NCBI RefSeq assembly: GCF_030433895.1
Contig: NZ_JARUXE010000019.1
Span: 1 to 64,000, forward strand
From: Arthrobacter sp. PsM3
Lineage (GTDB): Bacteria > Actinomycetota > Actinomycetes > Actinomycetales > Micrococcaceae
Direction: 5' to 3'
DNA: 64,000 nt
In this document: in pieces, positions 57,003 through 64,000 of the stretch
How the letters are laid out: every line of letters begins with the position of its first letter
Position numbering within the stretch: the first letter of the stretch is position 1
Notes under the pieces: generated by a model
What the model saw: only the letters and a program-made list of their open reading frames with translations
Databases searched by the model: none
Told to the model about the DNA's origin: nothing
Position numbers and translations under genes: made by a program

Positions 57003-58358
57003 ATGACTTCACTCCCCCAGGTGGCGCCCCGCATCGCTAAGCTGACCGCGCTTAGCATCGGCGTCGCCCTTCTGGCTACGGCTTGTGGTGGCTCGTCCAC
57101 CCCGACGTCGACCGGATCCGGATCCGCTTCGGCAAATGCCGCAGGCATCGCGTGCCCGGCACCGAGTGCAACGGCCGGCGCCACCACTGCCGCCGGGGCC
57201 GGCGGATCCGTGCCGGCATCGACCACCACCACTCCCACCCCGCTGAAGATCGGCTCGCTGCTGCCGACCACCGGATCGCTGGCCTTCCTCGGCCCGCCCG
57301 AAATCGCAGGTGTCAACCTCGGCATCAAGGAAATCAACGATGCCGGCGGCGTGCTCGGCAAGCCCGTAGAGGTCATCCACCGCGACTCTGGTGACACCAA
57401 GACCGACATCGCCACCCAGTCCACCAGCGCCCTCCTCGGCCAGGGCGTCAGCGCGATCGTCGGTGCCGCATCCTCCGGCGTCTCCAAGACCGTGATCAAC
57501 CAGATCACCGGCGCGGGCGTTATCCAGTTCTCCCCGGCCAACACCTCTCCGGACTTCACCACCTGGGATGACAAGGGCCTCTACTGGCGCACCGCCCCCT
57601 CGGATGTGCTCCAGGGCAAGGTCCTCGGTAACTACATGGCCACCTGCGGCGCCCAGACCGTCGGCATGATCGTCCTGAACGATGCTTACGGCACCGGCCT
57701 GGCCAAGAACGTGCAGGCCGCCTTTGAGGCAGCCGGCGGCAAGGTTGTTGCCCAGGAGCTCTTCAACGAAGGCGACTCCCAGTTCAGCAGCCAGGTGGAC
57801 AAGGTCATCGCCGCCAAGCCGGATGCGATCGCCCTGATCACCTTCGACCAGGCCAAGAGCATCGTTCCGCTAATGACGGGCAAGGGCATCAAGCCCACCC
57901 AGCTCTTCATGGTGGACGGCAACATGTCCGACTACAGCAAGGACTTCCAGGCAGGCACCCTGAAGGGCGCCCAGGGCACCATCCCGGGCACCTTCGCCAA
58001 GGACGACTTCAAGAAGAAGCTGCTGGCCGTCGATCCCGCACTGAAGGACTTCAGCTACGCCGGCGAGTCCTACGACGCCGTGAACCTGATCGCACTGGCT
58101 TCCGAAGCCGCCAAGAGCACCAAGGGTGTCGACATCGCCGCCCAGCTCAAGGCAGTTTCCGAAACCGGCGAGAAGTGCAACGACTTCCCCTCGTGCGTCA
58201 CACTGCTCCGCAACGGCAAGGACATCGACTACGACGGCCAGTCCGGCCCCGTAACGTTCTCCGACGCCGGTGACCCGACGGAGGCCTACATCGGCATCTA
58301 CCAGTTCCAGGATGACAACACCTACAAGCCGGTCAAGGAAGAATTCGGCAAGCTGTAA
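57003..58358 (+). CDS. branched-chain amino-acid type ABC transporter binding lipoprotein
   Basis: A 451-residue LivJ/LivK-like binding protein. The lipoprotein signal ends at Cys28 (LLATAC). After a Ser/Thr/Ala-rich linker of about 50 residues comes LKIGSLLPTTGSLAFLGPPEIAG, then GVNLGIKEINDAGGVLGKPVEV, typical of type I amide-binding proteins. Members bind branched-chain amino acids, amides, urea or short-chain ligands. The ATPases livF and livG lie at 62.3-64 kb on the other strand, beyond glpD-glpK, so the parts may belong together. GAGGAG lies about eight bases before the ATG. Confidence 0.88.
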   Translation: MTSLPQVAPRIAKLTALSIGVALLATACGGSSTPTSTGSGSASANAAGIACPAPSATAGATTAAGAGGSVPASTTTTPTPLKIGSLLPTTGSLAFLGPPEIAGVNLGIKEINDAGGVLGKPVEVIHRDSGDTKTDIATQSTSALLGQGVSAIVGAASSGVSKTVINQITGAGVIQFSPANTSPDFTTWDDKGLYWRTAPSDVLQGKVLGNYMATCGAQTVGMIVLNDAYGTGLAKNVQAAFEAAGGKVVAQELFNEGDSQFSSQVDKVIAAKPDAIALITFDQAKSIVPLMTGKGIKPTQLFMVDGNMSDYSKDFQAGTLKGAQGTIPGTFAKDDFKKKLLAVDPALKDFSYAGESYDAVNLIALASEAAKSTKGVDIAAQLKAVSETGEKCNDFPSCVTLLRNGKDIDYDGQSGPVTFSDAGDPTEAYIGIYQFQDDNTYKPVKEEFGKL

Positions 58359-58377
58359 AGCCTGCCCTTCCCTAGCC

Positions 58378-58416
58378 GCAGAAGACCCCCGTCCGTTCCG
58401 GACGGGGGTCTTCTGC
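58378..58416 (+). terminator. long hairpin after the binding-protein gene
   Basis: Perfect 17-base arms (58378-58394 and 58400-58416; GCAGAAGACCCCCGTCC and its complement) around a 5-base loop. There is no T run, but position and strength fit a terminator. Confidence 0.8.
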
Positions 58417-58883
58417 GTGCGGGGGAGAGGTGCGGCGGGAGGGGCGGCGGGAGGGGCGGCGGGAGGGGCGGGGCCCTGCGCCGCGAACGGCCGGCCACCC
58501 GGGCGGCGCCGGGGCGTCCGACGGCGGAGCTCCGGCATCGGGACCCCTTTTCCCGGCGCCGGGACAACGTGCAAATCCGTCCCCCATCCATGCCCGATAT
58601 GTCCGGCACACCCATGTTGGGAGGTTGGCACGTGCCCTCGGATGACGCCGGCGGCTCCATCTGTCAACATGCCGGGCCCGCGCGGAAAACCCCACATTCC
58701 CCCCGTTTGCGGGGCCCCTCGGCGGTTCCGCGGCACCCCGGCTCGACTCCGCAGCAGAGGAAAATCGCCGCAAACTCCTTTGGTGCACGTTTGTGCAGAA
58801 CGCTTGAACATATTCCCGCCCTGTTCGAAGAATGAAAGGGAAGGCGCCGCAGGGCGCAAAGTAAAAGCTGCAAGGGAGCAACT
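58417..58883. other. 467-base intergenic region before glpD
   Basis: It starts with a G-rich stretch holding three exact 12-base repeats (58433-58468). The middle 300 bases are G/C-rich without a recognised signal or credible small gene. The last 100 bases are more A/T-rich, as expected for the glpD promoter, with a possible -10 CATATT near 58809. The glpD ribosome site AAGGGAG is at 58873-58879. Confidence 0.5.
58433..58468 (+). repeat. three tandem 12-base G-rich repeats
   Basis: Unit CGGCGGGAGGGG, three exact copies at 58433, 58445 and 58457, continuing into CGGGG. The plus strand has enough G runs to form a G-quadruplex. Confidence 0.85.
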
Positions 58884-60638
58884 TTGAGCAAGCACGAATC
58901 CACCGGTGACCGCAGTCCGGCCTCGGCCCGCATGAGCCTCAGGGGTCTGCACGAACGCCCCCGGGCGAAGGTGCTGATCATCGGCGGGGGCATCAACGGG
59001 GTCGGAACTTTCCGCGACCTGGCGCTGCAGGGCGTAGACGTTGCCCTGGTGGAACGCGGGGACTACTGCCAGGGTGCGAGCGGCGCCTCGTCGCACATGA
59101 TTCACGGCGGGATCCGCTACCTGGAAAACGGCGAATTCCGCCTCGTCAAGGAATCGGTCACCGAGCGCAACCGGCTCCTCAGGCTCGCCCCGCACTATGT
59201 GAAACCGCTGAAAACGACCATTCCGATCTTCAGCACCTTCTCGGGCGTACTGGCCGCCCCGCTTCGGTTCCTGACCCACAAACAGCAGGGCACACCCAGG
59301 GAGCGGGGGGCCTTCCTGATTAAGATCGGACTGAGCCTTTATGACTCCTTCTCCCGGGACGGCGGTAACGTCCCGCGGCATGAGTTCAAGGGACGAGCCC
59401 GGGCGCTGCAGGAACTCCCCGACCTCAACCCGGGCGTGAAATACACGGCCACCTACTTCGACGCGTCCGTGCACAACCCGGAGCGGCTCACCCTGGATGT
59501 CCTCCAGGACGGACAAAAGGCCGCCTTCGGCAAGGACACAGCCCGCGCCGCCAATTACGTCGGCGTCACGGGCATCGGCGACGACGGCGTCCAGCTCCGT
59601 GACGAACTCACCGGGGAAACATTCTCCTTCAACGCCGACGTGATCGTGAACACGACCGGGGCCTGGGTCGACCTGACCAATACAGCGCTGGGCTCGCCAT
59701 CCCTGTTTATGGGAGGGACCAAGGGATCCCACATCGTGCTGGACCACCCCGCCTTGCTCGACGCCTGCAACGGCAGCGAAATCTTCTTTGAGCACACGGA
59801 CGGAAGGATCGTCCTGATTTACCCCATGGGAGACCGTGTCCTGGTCGGCACCACAGACACCCGGGCGGACATGGCGGAGGACGCCATTTGCACTGACGAG
59901 GAGATCACCTACTTTTTCGACCTGATCAAACACGTCTTTCCTGGCATCACGATCACCCGCGAGAGCATCGTATACAGCTTCGCCGGGGTCCGCCCGCTCC
60001 CGCGCGACGATGCCGAGAACCCCGGGTTCGTTTCCCGCGATTACCGCATTGAACGCAGCGAGCGGGTGATCTCCGGCAGCAACGTCCCGGTCCTGAGCCT
60101 TGTCGGCGGCAAATGGACCACCTTCCGGGCCCTGTCCGAGCATATGACCAACGATGTCCTGGCCATCCTCGGCCACAACCGGACAGTTTCCACCGCCAAG
60201 CTTCCGATCGGCGGCGGAGCTGACTTCCCGAACACCGGGTCCGACGAACAGGCCTGGATCACGCGGCATGTCTCCGGTGATCTGGATCAGGCCCGCGTCG
60301 AGGGACTCCTGACCCGCTACGGGACCCGTGCAACCGAGGTCATCGCCTACCTCACGGCCGGTGAGGACCGCGTCCTGCACTCGACCCGGGAGCTGAGCCT
60401 GCGCGAAGTCGAGTTCATGGTGCGGCACGAGCAGATTGGCCACCTGATCGACGTCCTCATCCGGCGCACCTCCCTGGCGTTCCGGGGCATGGTCACCGCC
60501 GAACTCGTCACCGAGCTGGCCCAGGCCCTGGCGGGACCGCTCGGCTGGGATACCGGCCGGACGGCACAGGAAATCACGCATGCACACGAGGTGCTGCAGC
60601 GTTTCCACGGGCTCCCGGTACAAAGCCCAATTTCCTGA
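58884..60638 (+). CDS. glpD: glycerol-3-phosphate dehydrogenase (FAD-dependent)
   Basis: A 584-residue flavoenzyme. The FAD loop [20 protein letters not shown] starts near 31, followed by [26 protein letters not shown] (the conserved substrate-side block). Later blocks are [16 protein letters not shown] and FAGVRPLP. It oxidises glycerol 3-phosphate and passes electrons to menaquinone. The TTG at 58884 has AAGGGAG five bases upstream. It precedes glpK by 76 bases in the same operon. Confidence 0.93.
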   Translation: MSKHESTGDRSPASARMSLRGLHERPRAKVLIIGGGINGVGTFRDLALQGVDVALVERGDYCQGASGASSHMIHGGIRYLENGEFRLVKESVTERNRLLRLAPHYVKPLKTTIPIFSTFSGVLAAPLRFLTHKQQGTPRERGAFLIKIGLSLYDSFSRDGGNVPRHEFKGRARALQELPDLNPGVKYTATYFDASVHNPERLTLDVLQDGQKAAFGKDTARAANYVGVTGIGDDGVQLRDELTGETFSFNADVIVNTTGAWVDLTNTALGSPSLFMGGTKGSHIVLDHPALLDACNGSEIFFEHTDGRIVLIYPMGDRVLVGTTDTRADMAEDAICTDEEITYFFDLIKHVFPGITITRESIVYSFAGVRPLPRDDAENPGFVSRDYRIERSERVISGSNVPVLSLVGGKWTTFRALSEHMTNDVLAILGHNRTVSTAKLPIGGGADFPNTGSDEQAWITRHVSGDLDQARVEGLLTRYGTRATEVIAYLTAGEDRVLHSTRELSLREVEFMVRHEQIGHLIDVLIRRTSLAFRGMVTAELVTELAQALAGPLGWDTGRTAQEITHAHEVLQRFHGLPVQSPIS

Positions 60639-60714
60639 CTCACAGCACGGTGAGGAACCCAGCTCCGCGCCACAGCTTTGCCCCACCGGCATCACCTACG
60701 ACAAGGACGTCAAG

Positions 60715-62232
60715 ATGAAGCAGTATGTAATAGCAATCGACCAGGGCACCACCAGCAGCCGCGCCATCGTTTTTGACCGCAGCGGCAATATTGTCTCCAG
60801 CGGCCAGAAAGAACACGAACAGATCTTCCCGCGGGCCGGCTGGGTGGAGCACGATCCGGCTGAAATCTGGGACAACATCCGCGAAGTCATCGGGTCAGCG
60901 CTGTCCAAGGCAAACCTGACCAGCCACGACATCGCCACCGTGGGCATCACCAACCAGCGTGAAACTGCTGTTGTCTGGGACAGGACGACGGGCCGGCCGG
61001 TGTACAACGCCATCGTGTGGCAGGACACCCGCACCCAGGACATCGTGGACGAGCTGGCAAGGTACGGCGGTGTGGACCGTTTCAAGAAGCAGGTCGGGCT
61101 GCCCCTGGCCACCTACTTCTCGGGAACCAAGATCAAATGGATTCTGGACAACGTCCACGGCGCGCGTGCCAGGGCCGAGGCCGGGGACCTGCTCTTCGGC
61201 ACCACCGACTCCTGGGTGCTCTGGAACCTGACCGGAGGCAGCGCCGACGGCGGCATCCACGTCACGGACGTCACCAACGCGTCCCGGACCATGTTCATGG
61301 ACCTGGAAACACTGCAATGGGACGACAGCATCCTTGAGGCGTTTGACGTGCCCAGGTCCATGATGCCCGATATCAGGTCCTCCTCCGAGGTCTACGGCAC
61401 CGTCCACCCTTCCCAGCTGCTGCGCGGCGTTCCCGTTGCCGGCATCCTCGGGGACCAGCAGGCCGCCACCTTCGGCCAGGCGGCATTCGGCAAGGGCGAG
61501 GCCAAAAACACCTATGGCACCGGGTGCTTCCTGATCTTCAACACCGGAGAAGAGATTGTCCATTCCGGCAACGGCCTGCTGACCACGCTCGGCTACAAGC
61601 TCGGCGATGAGAAGCCGCACTACGCTCTGGAAGGATCCATTGCCGTCACCGGATCGCTGATCCAGTGGCTGCGGGACAACCTGGGCCTGATCGATTCCGC
61701 CCCGGAGGTCGAGGCGCTCGCCGCCTCGGTCCCGGACAACGGCGGCGCCTATTTCGTACCGGCGTTCTCCGGCCTCTTCGCACCATACTGGCGTCCGGAT
61801 GCCCGGGGCGCCCTGGTCGGGCTGACCCGCTTCGTCACCAGGGCACACATCGCCCGGGCGGCGCTGGAAGCGACGGCGTTCCAGACCCGCGAGGTGCTGG
61901 AGGCCGTCAACGCCGACAGCGGGGTGTCGCTGACCGAGCTGAAGGTCGATGGCGGCATGGTCGCCAACGACGCCCTCATGCAGTTCCAGGCCGACATCCT
62001 CGGTGTTTCCGTGGTCCGGCCAAGGATCGTTGAAACCACGGCGCTCGGTGCCGCCTATGCGGCCGGGCTGGCTGTCGGCTTCTGGCAGGACCTCGGAGAG
62101 CTCACCGCCAATTGGGGCGAGGACAAGCGCTGGACGCCGAAAATGGACGAGGCCGAGCGTTTCCGCCAGCTCCGTCTCTGGAAAAAAGCCGTCACCAAGT
62201 CCATGGACTGGGTCGACGAGGACGTGCAGTAG
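60715..62232 (+). CDS. glpK: glycerol kinase
   Basis: A 505-residue FGGY kinase that makes glycerol 3-phosphate for GlpD. Motifs are [16 protein letters not shown] at the start, [31 protein letters not shown], and the signature [25 protein letters not shown] closes the ATP site. The ATG at 60715 has AAGGA seven bases ahead. It follows glpD; no glpF or glpR is in view. Confidence 0.96.
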   Translation: MKQYVIAIDQGTTSSRAIVFDRSGNIVSSGQKEHEQIFPRAGWVEHDPAEIWDNIREVIGSALSKANLTSHDIATVGITNQRETAVVWDRTTGRPVYNAIVWQDTRTQDIVDELARYGGVDRFKKQVGLPLATYFSGTKIKWILDNVHGARARAEAGDLLFGTTDSWVLWNLTGGSADGGIHVTDVTNASRTMFMDLETLQWDDSILEAFDVPRSMMPDIRSSSEVYGTVHPSQLLRGVPVAGILGDQQAATFGQAAFGKGEAKNTYGTGCFLIFNTGEEIVHSGNGLLTTLGYKLGDEKPHYALEGSIAVTGSLIQWLRDNLGLIDSAPEVEALAASVPDNGGAYFVPAFSGLFAPYWRPDARGALVGLTRFVTRAHIARAALEATAFQTREVLEAVNADSGVSLTELKVDGGMVANDALMQFQADILGVSVVRPRIVETTALGAAYAAGLAVGFWQDLGELTANWGEDKRWTPKMDEAERFRQLRLWKKAVTKSMDWVDEDVQ

Positions 62233-62257
62233 GTCCACCGGCCACGGGGCACACAGA

Positions 62258-62285
62258 AGGGCCGCCACCGGCTGGTGACGGCCCT
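62258..62285. terminator. terminator between convergent glpK and livF
   Basis: Arms AGGGCCGCCACC and GGTGACGGCCCT with one mismatch and a 4-base loop, lying between the two stops. It can serve both strands. Confidence 0.75.
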
Positions 62286-62300
62286 CCTGTTCGTGCGGGA

Positions 62301-63074
62301 CTACTCGACGGTGTCGGCCAGGGTGCCCAGGTACAGCTGGATGACCTTGGGGTCCTTCATGAGCTCCCGGCCGGTGCCGGTGTACGCGTCCTTGCCCTGG
62401 TCCAGGACATAGCCGCGGTCACAGATCTGCAGGCAGCGCCGGGCGTTCTGCTCGACCATAATGACGGAGACGCCGGCGCGGTTGATCTCATGAACCCGGA
62501 GGAAGGTCTCGTCCTGTTTGACGGGGGAGAGGCCTGCGGAGGGCTCATCGAGCAGCAACACGGCCGGGTCCATCATCAGGGCCCGTCCCATCGCAACCAT
62601 CTGGCGTTCGCCGCCGGAGAGCGAGCCCGCGCGCTGGGCACGCCGCTTGCCGAGTTCCGGAAACAGGCCAGTGACGAAGTCGAAGCGCTGGGCGAAGTCC
62701 TTGGGACGCTGGAACATGCCCATCTGGAGGTTCTCCTCGATGGTCAGCGCCGCGAACACATTGTTGTTCTGCGGCACAAAGCCGATGCCCCGGCTGACAA
62801 GCTTGTTGGCCTTGAGCCCGGTGATGTCCTGGCCTCGGACCACTACGGAACCGGAGTGGACCTTGACCAGGCCGAACATCGCCTTCAGCAGTGTGGACTT
62901 GCCGGCGCCGTTGGGACCGATGATGCCGATCAGTTCACCCTTGCGGGCCTCAATGCTGCAGCCGTTGAGGATGTTGACGCCGGGGATGTAGCCCGCCACC
63001 AGATCGGTGACCTTGACGACCGAATCCTCATCGTGCACGGGCTGGGCGGCGGGTGCCGCACTGGTGGCGCTCAT
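62301..63074 (-). CDS. livF: branched-chain amino-acid ABC transporter ATPase LivF
   Basis: A 257-residue ATPase with Walker A GPNGAGKST, signature LSGGERQMVAMGRALM, Walker B VLLLDEPSAGLSP and the switch His region replaced by VEQNARRC, as usual in LivF. It powers uptake of branched-chain amino acids or related compounds together with LivG. It overlaps livG by four bases. The first 18 residues are an Ala-rich extension. Confidence 0.92.
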   Translation of the reverse strand: MSATSAAPAAQPVHDEDSVVKVTDLVAGYIPGVNILNGCSIEARKGELIGIIGPNGAGKSTLLKAMFGLVKVHSGSVVVRGQDITGLKANKLVSRGIGFVPQNNNVFAALTIEENLQMGMFQRPKDFAQRFDFVTGLFPELGKRRAQRAGSLSGGERQMVAMGRALMMDPAVLLLDEPSAGLSPVKQDETFLRVHEINRAGVSVIMVEQNARRCLQICDRGYVLDQGKDAYTGTGRELMKDPKVIQLYLGTLADTVE

Positions 63075-64000
63075 TCTGTGTCCTTCTCTGTGCTGGGCGG
63101 CTGCTCGCCGCGGGTCGGCTCGTCGGCGCTGCGCCTGCCGTGCGCCGGTCCGGTGCTGTCCGGGCCCGCCGGCTTGTCGGATTCCGCAGCGACGACGTCG
63201 AGCGAGATGATGCCGGCGTTCTCGGTGCCGACAATCGACTCCTCATCGGCGACCAGTTCGGCGGCGAGCTCCTTGATGCCTTCCGCGTCGCCGAGGTCCA
63301 CGTCGTGGTGGGCGCCCAGGTAGGCGTCAATCACGGCCGGGTTCTTCATGACCTCGGCGGGCGGGCCTTCGGCCACGATCTTGCCCTCGGCCATCACCAC
63401 TACCCAGTCGGCGATGTGCCGGACCATGTGCATGTCGTGTTCGACGAACAGGACGGTCATGCCCTCGGCCTTGAGGTTCTTGATGTGGTCCAGCAGTGAC
63501 TGGGTCAGCGCGGGGTTGACGCCTGCCATCGGCTCGTCCAGCATCACGAGCTTGGGCCGCACCATGAGGGAGCGGGCCATTTCCAGCAGCTTGCGCTGGC
63601 CGCCGGAGAGGGACGCCGCGTAGTCGTCCTTCTTGGCATCCAGCTTGAACTTCTCCAGCAGCACGTTGGCGTCCGCGGTGATCTTCTTCTCCTGGCCGCC
63701 CCAGATGCCCTTGAACAGGGCTTTGGAGAGCCGCTCGCCGGCCTGGTTCGAGGCGCCGAGGCGCATGTTTTCCATCACCGTGAGCTTGCCCATGACCTTG
63801 GTCAGCTGGAAGGTGCGGACCATGCCCATCCGGGCAACCTTGTACGAGGAGACCCCGGCCAGGCTGTTGCCTTCGAACTGCCACTTGCCCGAGTTGGGTG
63901 TGTCGAATCCCGTGAGCAGGTTGAACAGGGTGGTCTTGCCGGCGCCGTTGGGGCCGATCAGCGCCGTGATCTTGTGCCGCGGGATCTCGAGGTACTCGAC
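63071..64000 (-). CDS. livG: branched-chain amino-acid ABC transporter ATPase LivG, 5' part cut by edge
   Basis: The frame continues to the right edge, so the N-terminus is missing. The visible part includes Walker A GPNGAGKTT (encoded near 63950), RTFQLTKVMGKLTVMENMRLGA, signature SLSGGQRKLLEMARSLM, Walker B LVMLDEPMAGVNP and FVEHDMHMV, all as in LivG. About 75 C-terminal residues are an acidic then Pro/Ser-rich extension not seen in most LivG proteins. The stop overlaps livF. Membrane subunits livH/livM would be expected beyond the edge. Confidence 0.92.
   Translation of the reverse strand, partial: VEYLEIPRHKITALIGPNGAGKTTLFNLLTGFDTPNSGKWQFEGNSLAGVSSYKVARMGMVRTFQLTKVMGKLTVMENMRLGASNQAGERLSKALFKGIWGGQEKKITADANVLLEKFKLDAKKDDYAASLSGGQRKLLEMARSLMVRPKLVMLDEPMAGVNPALTQSLLDHIKNLKAEGMTVLFVEHDMHMVRHIADWVVVMAEGKIVAEGPPAEVMKNPAVIDAYLGAHHDVDLGDAEGIKELAAELVADEESIVGTENAGIISLDVVAAESDKPAGPDSTGPAHGRRSADEPTRGEQPPSTEKDTE

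Noticed and set aside
57870..60695. 941-residue minus-strand open frame across glpD and the binding-protein end
   Set aside because: It spans two real genes on the opposite strand plus the intergenic repeats and has no recognisable domain.

Overview
The window is about 64 kb of high-GC chromosomal DNA. Protein sequences, gene orders and promoter habits point to an actinobacterium of the Micrococcaceae, most like Arthrobacter or Pseudarthrobacter. Supporting signs are many GTG and TTG starts, frequent 4-8 base gene overlaps, alanine- and proline-rich tails, and many apparently leaderless transcripts. I see no insertion sequence, prophage, CRISPR array or rRNA. Most of the window is core and catabolic metabolism.

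Left part (1-16 kb): a secreted repeat protein cut by the edge, a Gfo/Idh/MocA oxidoreductase and a MacB-type ABC pair. A minus-strand sugar importer follows (gguA-gguB-chvE) with its ROK repressor; the importer and the repressor gene carry the same 23-base operator-like site. Next is a lysine-degradation island: davA, a divergent PucR regulator, an amino-acid permease and davB, i.e. the 5-aminovalerate route. A gamma-carbonic anhydrase-like gene and a 70-base perfect palindrome close this part.

16-28 kb: one-carbon metabolism (purU, then glyA-folD behind a ZTP/pfl riboswitch), an ABC-2 export system, a small membrane protein, exonuclease III, trpS, a 2H phosphoesterase, a YihY/BrkB membrane protein and an alpha/beta hydrolase.

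28-36.8 kb: the sdhCDAB operon, a GDP-mannose pyrophosphorylase, an M20 amidohydrolase, and a peroxide-defence operon ohrR-ohr-oxidoreductase with an OhrR box inside the promoter.

37-48 kb: a nucleoside uptake and salvage run. It holds a BMP lipoprotein, an ABC ATPase with two permeases, cytidine deaminase, thymidine phosphorylase, two tandem DedA proteins, adenosine deaminase and MazG.

48-57 kb: a eno - septum initiator - DUF501 - ppx block, a membrane-anchored subtilisin, NDH-2 behind a Rex-like operator, an ACT-GNAT fusion and a short-armed tRNA with a UAA anticodon.

57-64 kb: a branched-chain amino-acid type binding lipoprotein, glpD-glpK, and on the other strand livF and a livG cut by the right edge.

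No wholly new multi-gene system stands out. The most novel items are regulatory and structural: the recurrent palindromic element (16064-16133 and 44528-44592), the paired ROK sites, the ROP-like site at ndh, the strict 6-7 base spacing of leaderless -10 boxes, the tandem duplication of the purU gene end, the ACT-GNAT fusion and the class-I-shaped UAA tRNA.
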